DNA from: CAZFAP01 sp964516325
GTDB lineage: Bacteria > Auribacterota > JABMQX01
Direction of reading: 5' to 3'
Assembly (NCBI GenBank): GCA_964516325.1
Contig: CAZFAP010000116.1
Span: forward strand, 1-16,320
DNA: 16,320 nt
Under the pieces are notes generated by a model. The model worked only from the letters and a program-made list of their open reading frames with translations, was not told the origin of the DNA and did no database searches. Of the stretch, positions 7,347 to 13,928 are shown one piece after another (the stretch's first letter is position 1; each line of letters opens with the position of its first letter). Made by a program: the position numbers and the translations under genes.

Positions 7347-8674
7347 CAGGAAAGACCTTCGGCGACGATAAGACTCGCCGCCTCGCTGAGTTGTGTGGGT
7401 CCCAGATGCTTGCCGTGGAGGCAGACGACCTTCACCTCCGGCGAGACCCCCTGGGCGTTTAGCCAATGAAGCACTTCCGGATAAGCAACCTCTTTCAATC
7501 TTCCTCGCGGCTCTTTCGCGGCGAGCTTCTCGAACTCCGCGGCGGAATAGCAGGGGATTTTCTTTGCCCCGGCCCTTCCCTCGGTCGGGACAAGGATGAC
7601 AACCCTCTGATCCTGCTCGAAATAGCGGGGGAAATCTTTTGCTCCGACGGGCTTATCCGCCAACTCCGTATGAACGGGCACTCCTCGCCGCTTCAATTCC
7701 GCCATGGCCGCCTGGTACAGTTCCCCATTCTCCTCCATTAGCTCGCCCAGCGCGACAAACCCCACCTTCATGCCGTTTTTCCCGATCGTCCGGATGGAAC
7801 GGATAAGCGCCGACCTCACGGGAGCGGCTTTGACCTGACCTCGCAGAACCATGGCCTTTCTCACGGCGTCCCGCACCGCTTCCCTGACTTCTTCCGGGTC
7901 AAACGGCTCCATCAGGTAGAAAAAAATCCCAAACTCGCGGATTTTTCTTGCCAGCTCGAGGGAGGAATCGGCGCACGCCACGATGATCGGGATGTTGCTC
8001 CCCAGTCTCTTGACCTCGGGTATGAGGTCATAGGCTTTCATTCCGAGGACGTCCATTCCCGTAATGAGGACGTCCACTTCGCCCGCCTGGATCATCCCGA
8101 CGATTTCGTCGTGCCTTTCCGCGGTCTTGACCTGCCAGCGTTCCGTAGACAGGCACTTGCGCAATACGGCCATCTCTTCGCTGTCGCTCCCCGCCAGGAG
8201 AATTCGCGCCTCGGAAAGGACTCCCTCCGGGAGTTCTTCGGCGACAGCGGCTTCCTTTTCGCGCGAAAATCGAGCCTTCTGCAAGTGTGGCTCAAATGGG
8301 GTAACCGTAGGCTGGAAAAGCCGGTTGACCCTTTCGGTCAACTCCCTCGGCGTGAACGGCTTCGGCAGGAAGTCATCGGCGCCCAACTGCATCGCCTCGA
8401 CGGCGCTGGCGACGGAAGAATAGGCCGTCATGACAATCGCCCGGGTCCTTGGCCTCTTCCGCCGGGTGATCCGCAGGACATCCATGCCGCCGACCCCGGG
8501 CATTCTGACGTCAACAAGCACGGCGTCGAAGTTCCCTTTCGCCAGCTTCTCGAGCCCCTCGCGGCCGTCCGTGGCGACGCTCACCTCAAAACCTTCTTCT
8601 TCGAGGACTCTCCGAAAACTGTTGCAGACGACCTTCTCGTCGTCTATCACCAGGATTTTTCTGGGCTCCGACAT
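7346..8674 (-). CDS. Receiver - degenerate receiver protein with C-terminal M52-protease-like domain
   Basis: Predicted 442-residue first gene of the hydrogenase operon. Residues 1-125 form an intact receiver (D11, D12, E13, phospho-acceptor D55, T83, K105 in PKPF). Residues about 150-285 look like a second receiver without its active site: the acidic pair is replaced by GSDSEE, the phospho-acceptor position reads TGMD, and the lysine position is Glu in LMEPF. The last 141 residues are not a DNA-binding or known output domain. Their strand/helix order and a closing PEVKVVCLHG...LGPTQLSEA stretch resemble hydrogenase maturation proteases (HycI, family M52), but the GDDG-type metal site is not clear (ELMEENGE instead). 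ATG 8674 follows a G-rich ribosome-binding stretch; the in-frame ATG at 8845 would lie upstream of the proposed promoter. Receiver calls are firm, the C-terminal assignment tentative. Confidence 0.8.
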   Translation of the reverse strand: MSEPRKILVIDDEKVVCNSFRRVLEEEGFEVSVATDGREGLEKLAKGNFDAVLVDVRMPGVGGMDVLRITRRKRPRTRAIVMTAYSSVASAVEAMQLGADDFLPKPFTPRELTERVNRLFQPTVTPFEPHLQKARFSREKEAAVAEELPEGVLSEARILLAGSDSEEMAVLRKCLSTERWQVKTAERHDEIVGMIQAGEVDVLITGMDVLGMKAYDLIPEVKRLGSNIPIIVACADSSLELARKIREFGIFFYLMEPFDPEEVREAVRDAVRKAMVLRGQVKAAPVRSALIRSIRTIGKNGMKVGFVALGELMEENGELYQAAMAELKRRGVPVHTELADKPVGAKDFPRYFEQDQRVVILVPTEGRAGAKKIPCYSAAEFEKLAAKEPRGRLKEVAYPEVLHWLNAQGVSPEVKVVCLHGKHLGPTQLSEAASLIVAEGLS

Positions 8675-8744
8675 TCTCCGCCCCCTTATCGGTCGGATGA
8701 ACAAACCAGTGCCCACACAACGACTTCGATAATTTCGGATAAAA

Positions 8745-8760
8745 CACAATACACGTGCCA
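8745..8760 (-). promoter_or_regulatory. Candidate sigma-54 (-24/-12) promoter of the hydrogenase operon
   Basis: On the minus strand the sequence is TGGCACG, four bases, then TTGTG. This matches the sigma-54 consensus TGGCACG-N4-TTGCW at correct spacing, except that the -12 GC is GT. It lies about 70 bases before the ATG at 8674 and next to a gene for a sigma-54-dependent activator, which makes it more likely to be real. A second, weaker GG-N10-GT element sits at about 8699-8714. The predicted transcription start is near 8735, giving a leader of about 60 bases. Confidence 0.6.
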
Positions 8761-8761
8761 G

Positions 8762-8779
8762 AGGGCGATTGACCGCCCT
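8762..8779. repeat. Inverted repeat just upstream of the -24 element
   Basis: AGGGCG and CGCCCT, six bases each, are separated by six bases. The repeat ends two bases upstream of the sigma-54-like -24 box. It might be an operator that affects polymerase binding or activator looping, or a chance GC-rich repeat. No T-run follows, so it is not a typical terminator. Confidence 0.3.
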
Positions 8780-8799
8780 TAGCCGACCCTGTCTCCGAC

Positions 8800-8826
8800 G
8801 TAACAGCCGTAAAAAGAGGGTGTTAC
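8800..8826. promoter_or_regulatory. Candidate upstream activator site for the NtrC-type regulator
   Basis: A perfect inverted repeat, GTAACA-N15-TGTTAC, places its half-sites 21 bases apart centre to centre, two turns of the helix. It is centred about 78 bases upstream of the predicted start site, the kind of distance used by NtrC-family enhancer sites. The regulator has a Fis-type helix-turn-helix that normally binds such dyads as a dimer. Binding is inferred only from position and symmetry. Confidence 0.45.
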
Positions 8827-9030
8827 AGAAACAGATAAGGAACACTGGAGCCCGACAACTCCCCGGGCAAAACGAGCGCTCCGTATAGATTCAACATACA
8901 TCGCGGCGTGGTCGCCCGAGGCTCTTGGAACGCGATCTTGGCGTTTGAATGTGAAGAACCTCGTCGAGAAAATGGCGCGGGAGCATGCAAAGGAGGGCAG
9001 AACTGAGCTTGTCTCCTGAGTATATCGAGA

Positions 9031-9044
9031 CTATACGCGTATAG
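9031..9044. repeat. Perfect 14-base palindrome downstream of the regulator gene
   Basis: CTATACGCGTATAG is its own reverse complement. It lies 13 bases after the stop of the NtrC-type regulator gene and about 300 bases upstream of the predicted start of the hydrogenase operon. There is no loop and no T-run, so it resembles a protein-binding site more than a terminator. It could be a distal enhancer or an operator for another regulator. Confidence 0.4.
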
Positions 9045-9056
9045 CCGCTGGGTGAG

Positions 9057-10490
9057 CTACGAGGACTGCCGGCGAATGCCGTGCTTTCTCATGAGGGCGT
9101 GAAAATTCGGACGCAGAATTCCCGTCTCCTCGGCAGCTTTCGTGATGCTCCAGTTGTTCCTTTCCAGAGCCTCGAGGATGAACGAACGCTCAATGCGGTC
9201 GGTGGCGGCATCGCGAAAGCGCCTCTTCAAGTCCTTCAACTCCTCGTTCGTGCGGGGGACGCTTACGTTTTCCCAGAGGGCAGGCGTCTTGCGGATGTTG
9301 TCGGGGAGGTCTTCCGCGCGGATCATCCTCCCTTCCACCGTAATGACCAGTCTCTCGATGGTATTCTTAAGCTCGCGGACGTTCCCCGGCCACGGGGCGT
9401 TGACCAGGAGGTCCATAGCCTCCGGAGCGACTCCCTGAATTTTCTTTCCGGTCTCCTCGGCCTGGTGCTTGAGAAAATGCCACACGAGGAGGGGGATATC
9501 CTCCCTTCTTTCTCGGAGAGCGGGAAGTGTTATGGGGAAGACGTTGATTCGGTAGAAGAGGTCTTCCCGGAACACTCCGCGGTGAGTCAGGTCCTCAAGA
9601 TTCTTGTTCGTCGCGGCAATCAGGCGCACGTCCACGGTCTTGAATTCGGTGCCCCCTACCGGCTTGAACTGCCTCTCCTCCAGAACCCGCAGGAGTTTCC
9701 CCTGGGTCTCCAGTCCGATGTTCCCTATCTCGTCGAGAAAGAGAGTCCCGCCGTCCGCAAGCTCAAAGACCCCCGGCTTGGTGACGATGGCGCCCGTGAA
9801 GGAGCCCTTCACGTGGCCAAACAGCTCGCTCTCGAGCAGCGTGGGGGCAAGAGCGCTGCAATCGGCGGGCAGGAACTGCTTCTGCCTGCGGGCAGAATTG
9901 TGGTGAACAGCTTTCGCCAAAAGCTCTTTCCCCGTCCCGCTTTCACCGCAGACAAGAACTGTGGTGTTCGTTGGAGCTACCTTCCGGACGAGCTTATAGA
10001 CTTCCTGCATTGCTTTGCCCTGCCCCACGATGTTCTCAAGGCCGAATTTCTCGTCGAGCTCCTCCTTGAGCTGCCGATTCTCCACCACTAACTTCCTTTT
10101 TTCCATGGCCTTGCGGACCACGACGGAAAGCTCGTCGGGAGTGAAAGGCTTGGGCAGATAATCCAGCGCTCCGAGCTTCATGGCTTTGACCGCCGTCGGC
10201 ACGGTCGAATACCCGGTTATCATGATGACTTCTACGTCGGGCTGCCTTTCCTTTACCGCCTCGAGGACTTGCGTCCCATCCACGTCGAACATTTTCAGGT
10301 CAACAATCACTACGTCAAAATCGCCCGACGCGCCTTTCTCGATTCCGTCGCGTCCGCTCTGGGTTGTAATCACTGAATATCCCTCGGGGGCAAGAACTTT
10401 CACGCAGCTTTTGCAGACAATCGGTTCGTCGTCCACAACAAGAATTCTGCCGGTATTCTCCTTGATCTCACCCACATTCGGATCGGTCAT
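9057..10490 (-). CDS. Sigma-54-dependent response regulator, NtrC family
   Basis: Predicted 477-residue transcriptional activator with three domains. The receiver (about 15-130) has D20, D21, E22, phospho-acceptor D64, T92 and K114. The AAA+ domain (about 155-390) has Walker A GESGTGKE, a sigma-54-contact loop GSFTGA (usually GAFTGA), Walker B GGTLFLDEIG and FREDLFYRINVF arginine-finger region. The C-terminus is a Fis-type helix-turn-helix with ITKAAEETGI. On phosphorylation it should assemble into a ring and open sigma-54 promoters. Its ATG overlaps the kinase stop by 4 bases (ATGA), so it is the cognate regulator. The likely target is the hydrogenase operon starting about 380 bases downstream, which has a sigma-54-like promoter. 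Its receiver is very similar to the one fused to the AsrA-like subunit. Confidence 0.95.
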   Translation of the reverse strand: MTDPNVGEIKENTGRILVVDDEPIVCKSCVKVLAPEGYSVITTQSGRDGIEKGASGDFDVVIVDLKMFDVDGTQVLEAVKERQPDVEVIMITGYSTVPTAVKAMKLGALDYLPKPFTPDELSVVVRKAMEKRKLVVENRQLKEELDEKFGLENIVGQGKAMQEVYKLVRKVAPTNTTVLVCGESGTGKELLAKAVHHNSARRQKQFLPADCSALAPTLLESELFGHVKGSFTGAIVTKPGVFELADGGTLFLDEIGNIGLETQGKLLRVLEERQFKPVGGTEFKTVDVRLIAATNKNLEDLTHRGVFREDLFYRINVFPITLPALRERREDIPLLVWHFLKHQAEETGKKIQGVAPEAMDLLVNAPWPGNVRELKNTIERLVITVEGRMIRAEDLPDNIRKTPALWENVSVPRTNEELKDLKRRFRDAATDRIERSFILEALERNNWSITKAAEETGILRPNFHALMRKHGIRRQSS

Positions 10491-12421
10491 CTACTCAACC
10501 TCCGTGGCAACCTGATGGTGAAAGTCGTTCCTTTGCCAACTTCGCTTGTTACTTCGATAGTTCCGTCGTGCCTCTGGATAATCCCGTAGGTAACGGATAG
10601 ACCAAGACCGGTGCCCGCCCCCGCCTCCTTGGTCGTGAAAAATGGATCGAATATCTTGCTCAAATTCTCCTCCGGAATTCCCATCCCGGTGTCGGAAACC
10701 TCCGCTCGCACAAACTCCCCATCCCCATCAAGGCTCGTCGTGATTGTGATAACGCCTCCGTCGGGCATGGCTTCAGCGGCATTGAGGGCAAGATTGGTGA
10801 AGACCTGCTGCACCTCGTTCGCGTCTATCGGAATCTCGGGAAGGTCTCGCCCGAGGCGAGCATGAATCTTCACCCTCTGGAACGAAACCTGGTTTTCGAC
10901 GAGGGAAATCGTATCCCGGATGACCTTGTTGAGGTCACTGGGTTTCCTCTGGGACTTGGTTTCTCTCGCAAAGTCGAGAAGTTCTTTGACGATCTGACGG
11001 CATCGCGTCGTCTCCCTGACGATGACCTCGAGGTCTTCTCGGTCGGGGTTACCGGACGGTGTCTTTTTCAGGAGCAGATGACTGTAGGTCAGTACCCCCG
11101 TCAGGGGATTATTGATTTCGTGAGCCACCCCGGCTGCGAGGCGGCCGAGGGACGCGAGCTTCTCGGATTGGCTCAGCCTCTCGTGCATGTACTGCTTGAG
11201 CTTGCGGTCACGCTCGTCCAACGACGCGGCCATCATGTTGAAGGTCTCGCACAATTCACCGATCTCGTCAGAAGGGTGCACAGTAATCTTGTGAGACAAA
11301 TCCCCCTTTGCGAGTGCGTGCGATGCGTCAACCAAACGCCTTATCGGTCGCAGGATGCCTGACGAGAGCAGATACGAGACCACCAGAGCCCCCATCATTC
11401 CCGCGAAAGCAATCCCCAGAAATATCCAGAGGGTTTGCTTCTTCAAGTCCACGAACTTTTGTTCCAACAGGCCGACGTAAAGTATGCCAATGACCTTGTT
11501 GTCAATGTCCCGGATGGGATCGTAAGCGGTGATATACCAGTCTTTGACCACAAAGGCTCTGGCAATCCAGGGCTTTCCCTCCACCAAAACGCGGTCGTTG
11601 ACTTCCCTCGAGATGCGGGTGCCGATGGCCCTTTCCCCATGGACGTCTGTGACATTCGTGGAGATGCGTATGTCCCGCTGGAAGATTGTGGCGGTGCCCA
11701 TATCCTTGCCTTTGTATTTCTCGCCGCGGTAAACGATGCTCTTGACCTTGTCCACGATGGCGTTCCCCGGAGGCTCGACCTCAAAGTCCCGGTTGAGAAG
11801 ATGGCCGCCGTACAGTATCCCAAGAAGGTCGCCAGCATCGTTGAACACGGGCGCCGCGGCTTTGATCATCATCCCGGAGGTTTGCTCGTCTTCCACGCGC
11901 GGTCTCGCATACGGCGTGTACCGAATCTTGATTCGGGCGCGTTCCGCAAGGTCCTCCCCTTCCTTGAGGAGTTCTTCCCGCGGGAAAATCGCGGTGCCGC
12001 AAACGATGTCTCGTGTCGTGAGCGCTTTTGCGACAATCTGGTCGCTTGCCTGCGAGTCGCCAACCTCGTTCAGATTCCTTCCCCGCGCGACAACCACTCC
12101 CTTTTCGTCGGTTAAGGTCAAGAGGTCGAGACCTTCCGTTCTCCGAACCTGGTCCAGACGAAACGCAATTCTGCCGCGGTCTTTGAGAGTGGCCGGGTCC
12201 CGAAGGAAGTCGCGGATCGAGGCGTGCCACACCGCGCTTCGCACGTGCTGCGTCTTCTCTTTATAGACTTCCCAGGCGGAGTTGAGGTCCATCCTGACCT
12301 TGCTCTGTGCCTGGCTGACAATTCGGTCACCAATTAGCAGCACTCCCACGACCGCCGCTACAACGCCGGTAATCAACACGACAACAGAAAAGTAAAGAAC
12401 GAGTTTTGCCCTGAGAAGCAC
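10487..12421 (-). CDS. Membrane sensor histidine kinase with Cache-like sensor and HAMP domain
   Basis: Predicted 644-residue kinase. Residues about 5-31 are a first membrane helix, 32-330 an extracytoplasmic region resembling a Cache sensor (with GILYGG and GILYVG strands), 331-353 a second helix and 354-403 a HAMP linker. The transmitter has the H-box GVAHEINNPL with phosphorylated H434, the N-box NLALNAAEAM, G1 DTGMGIP, F-box FDPFFTTK and G2 GTGLGLS, so it should be active. I chose GTG 12421 because GGGAGGAG lies at 12427-12434, ideally spaced, and because the longer frame's ATG at 12475 falls inside the predicted -10 box. The ligand is unknown; Cache domains often bind small organic molecules. 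It probably phosphorylates the co-transcribed NtrC-type protein and possibly the other two receivers. Confidence 0.93.
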   Translation of the reverse strand: MLLRAKLVLYFSVVVLITGVVAAVVGVLLIGDRIVSQAQSKVRMDLNSAWEVYKEKTQHVRSAVWHASIRDFLRDPATLKDRGRIAFRLDQVRRTEGLDLLTLTDEKGVVVARGRNLNEVGDSQASDQIVAKALTTRDIVCGTAIFPREELLKEGEDLAERARIKIRYTPYARPRVEDEQTSGMMIKAAAPVFNDAGDLLGILYGGHLLNRDFEVEPPGNAIVDKVKSIVYRGEKYKGKDMGTATIFQRDIRISTNVTDVHGERAIGTRISREVNDRVLVEGKPWIARAFVVKDWYITAYDPIRDIDNKVIGILYVGLLEQKFVDLKKQTLWIFLGIAFAGMMGALVVSYLLSSGILRPIRRLVDASHALAKGDLSHKITVHPSDEIGELCETFNMMAASLDERDRKLKQYMHERLSQSEKLASLGRLAAGVAHEINNPLTGVLTYSHLLLKKTPSGNPDREDLEVIVRETTRCRQIVKELLDFARETKSQRKPSDLNKVIRDTISLVENQVSFQRVKIHARLGRDLPEIPIDANEVQQVFTNLALNAAEAMPDGGVITITTSLDGDGEFVRAEVSDTGMGIPEENLSKIFDPFFTTKEAGAGTGLGLSVTYGIIQRHDGTIEVTSEVGKGTTFTIRLPRRLSR

Positions 12422-12426
12422 AACCA

Positions 12427-12434
12427 CTCCTCCC
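12427..12434 (-). promoter_or_regulatory. Ribosome-binding site deciding the kinase start
   Basis: Minus-strand GGGAGGAG lies five bases before GTG 12421. The in-frame ATG 54 bases upstream lacks such a site and overlaps the predicted promoter, so this motif fixes the kinase start. Confidence 0.7.
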
Positions 12435-12446
12435 TTTTGCAGTTCA

Positions 12447-12465
12447 ACCCGCCATTTTTGCGGGT
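12447..12465 (-). repeat. Hairpin in the kinase mRNA leader
   Basis: ACCCGC and GCGGGT arms of six bases flank a seven-base A-rich loop. It would begin about three bases into the predicted transcript and end about a dozen bases before the ribosome-binding site. A 5' hairpin may protect the mRNA from decay or act as an operator at DNA level. There is no direct evidence for either. Confidence 0.35.
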
Positions 12466-12474
12466 GTGTGAGCA

Positions 12475-12503
12475 TTTATACACCCTCTCGCAAACAACGT
12501 CAA
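12475..12503 (-). promoter_or_regulatory. Sigma-70-type promoter of the kinase/regulator operon
   Basis: On the minus strand TTGACG is followed after exactly 17 bases by TATAAA. This is close to the housekeeping consensus in both boxes and spacing. The predicted start near 12468 leaves a leader of about 47 bases ahead of GTG 12421. It suggests steady expression of the two-component system, while the hydrogenase operon depends on sigma-54. Confidence 0.7.
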
Positions 12504-12618
12504 CGACGAAACCGACCTGCCATTTTCGGCTGTCCGGGATGGCCGATTCATTTTGCGGGGGTCGCCGCGAACGGGTGGGTTGCAGGCCAGGTCCGGATGT
12601 GGTAACCTACGCCCTCGA

Positions 12619-12630
12619 TGCGGTACCGCA
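12619..12630. repeat. 12-base palindrome upstream of the Tat-exported protein gene
   Basis: TGCGGTACCGCA is its own reverse complement and lies about 100 bases before the ATG at 12729. It could be an operator for the plus-strand operon; no known regulator motif is matched. Confidence 0.25.
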
Positions 12631-12715
12631 GAAGATACAGACAGCGCAGATGCCCTCGCTTCATGTTACCGCGGCCCGAGGTGCGAATTAGGACAGGGCT
12701 AACCACGTCCCCAGC

Positions 12716-12721
12716 AGGAGG
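12716..12721 (+). promoter_or_regulatory. Ribosome-binding site deciding the start of the Tat-exported protein
   Basis: A perfect AGGAGG lies seven bases before ATG 12729. It places the start directly before the Tat signal peptide and rules out the longer in-frame start at 12618. Confidence 0.8.
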
Positions 12722-12728
12722 AAAAACC

Positions 12729-13928
12729 ATGTCTGCGAACTCAGCCAGAGACAACAAAGAGATTTCCAGAAGGACTTTCCTGAAGACCGGAGCAATCGGC
12801 CTTGGCACAACGCTCGTGTCTGGCGGCTTTTCCCGCCGCGCCGCGGCGGAAGAAAGTGGTGAAAAGAAGGAGTCCCCGCCCGTCGAGAAAAGAGCCCTCG
12901 GGCGAACAAACCTCAAGATCACCGTTGTCGGTTTTGGAACCTACGGCTTCTCAAACTCCGGCGTCCTACAGAAAGCCATCGAGTCCGGCATCAACTTTAT
13001 CCATACCGATAGGTCCTACGGGAACGGTCAAGCGGAAAAGGCGATCGGAGAGGTTCTCAAGAAGATTAAACGAGATACGGTGATTGTGGGAACTGGGTGG
13101 CAGGTCGCCCAGGGCGTAACAAAGGCCCAGCTTCTGGAGAGTCTTGACGCGAGTCTAAAGCGGCTGCAAACCGATTACCTTGACCTCATCCGCGCTTTCA
13201 TGGTTCAGGACCCGAAGGTGCTTCAGATTGGAGAGCAGTTTGAGGCTTTTGAGGAGGCAAACAAGGCGGGCAAAGTGCGGTTCTACGGCGTATCGGCTCA
13301 CGGCGGAAACCAGCTCGATGTGTTTGAGGCGGCAGCCGATTCGGGTAAGTTCGATTATGTCATGGGAAGATACAACTTCATGGAGCACGAGAGGGGCGAG
13401 GCCTTCGTTAAGAAACTCGCCGAGAAAAAGATCGGGTTCGTCGGCTTCAAAATCAGCGCCGGCAAACGCCAGAAGGACATAGAAGAACTGCAAAAGAGCG
13501 GGCTGAGCCTCCATGCGGCTGCAACAAAATGGGCGCTTCAGAACCCGAACGTCAGCAGCATTCTCGGCTCCATGACCAGCTTCGAGGCGGTCGAGGAGTA
13601 TCTGGGCGCGGTCGGGAAAAAATTGACCGCCAGGGAAGAACGGCTGCTCCGCCGCTACTCGGAAATCTTCGACTCCGAGTACTGCCGCAACTGCGGGAGC
13701 TGCCAGAAACACTGCCCCTATGGCGTCGCCGTCGCGGACATCATGCGATATGCCATGTATTTCAAATACTACGGCACTGAAAAGGAAGCGATGCGGCTGT
13801 ACGCGGGACTCTCTCCGGAAGCCAGGGCGTCCCGCTGCGGCGATTGCGACGGCAATTGCATACCACATTGCCCCCACGGATTGCGAGTGCAGCGTAACCT
13901 CGTCGAGGCGAACGAGCTTCTTGCATGA
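12729..13928 (+). CDS. Tat-exported aldo/keto-reductase-fold protein with C-terminal double [4Fe-4S] domain
   Basis: Predicted 399-residue protein. The N-terminus has a twin-arginine signal (SRRTFLK at 13-19, then a hydrophobic stretch and an AAAEE cleavage-like region near 38-42), so it should be folded with cofactors and exported. Residues about 52-310 have the aldo/keto reductase barrel, starting with EKRALGRTNLKITVVGFG and including a YGNGQAE stretch. The C-terminus has two ferredoxin-type motifs, C319/322/325/329 and C370/373/377/381. Of the usual Asp-Tyr-Lys-His tetrad only Tyr97 aligns: the Asp position appears to be H92, the Lys position G123 and the His position F157 or M158. It may be an electron-transfer or binding protein rather than an ordinary carbonyl reductase. 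Family confident, function unknown. It overlaps the next gene by 4 bases. Confidence 0.9.
   Translation: MSANSARDNKEISRRTFLKTGAIGLGTTLVSGGFSRRAAAEESGEKKESPPVEKRALGRTNLKITVVGFGTYGFSNSGVLQKAIESGINFIHTDRSYGNGQAEKAIGEVLKKIKRDTVIVGTGWQVAQGVTKAQLLESLDASLKRLQTDYLDLIRAFMVQDPKVLQIGEQFEAFEEANKAGKVRFYGVSAHGGNQLDVFEAAADSGKFDYVMGRYNFMEHERGEAFVKKLAEKKIGFVGFKISAGKRQKDIEELQKSGLSLHAAATKWALQNPNVSSILGSMTSFEAVEEYLGAVGKKLTAREERLLRRYSEIFDSEYCRNCGSCQKHCPYGVAVADIMRYAMYFKYYGTEKEAMRLYAGLSPEARASRCGDCDGNCIPHCPHGLRVQRNLVEANELLA

Larger units (their letters stand above)
8675..9056. other. Intergenic control region upstream of the hydrogenase operon
   Basis: These 382 bases separate the NtrC-type regulator gene from the operon. 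I see a sigma-54-like promoter, an inverted repeat that could bind the regulator, a second smaller inverted repeat and a 14-base palindrome, each listed separately. No convincing gene is present: a short plus-strand frame (8951-9019) has no ribosome-binding site. No intrinsic terminator with a T-run is visible after the regulator gene, so some read-through from the kinase/regulator transcript into the operon is possible. Confidence 0.6.
12504..12728. other. Divergent intergenic region between kinase and aldo/keto-reductase-like genes
   Basis: This stretch must hold the plus-strand promoter for the Tat-exported protein operon. Only weak candidates are seen: TTGCAG-N17-TAACCT matches three of six bases in each box. 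A 12-base palindrome lies at 12619-12630. A TGGC...TTGC pair near 12540-12560 has sigma-54-like boxes with spacing two bases too long. No gene is convincing here. Confidence 0.4.

Noticed and set aside
8675..8845. 56-codon upstream extension of the REC-pseudoREC gene
   Set aside because: It would place the start upstream of the predicted promoter, adds a basic sequence unlike any receiver, and the internal ATG 8674 gives the usual receiver N-terminus.
8951..9019. Short plus-strand frame starting GTG with a Lys/Glu-rich C-terminus, open upstream to about 8816
   Set aside because: Composition looks faintly coding, perhaps a gene relic, but there is no ribosome-binding site or ATG and it is too short to identify.
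9081..10091. Plus-strand frame of 336 codons
   Set aside because: Antisense to the NtrC-type regulator; no start signal and no domain.
12540..12562. Sigma-54-like TGGC...TTGC on the plus strand before the Tat-exported protein
   Set aside because: GG and GC are 12 bases apart instead of 10, so the boxes are out of register.
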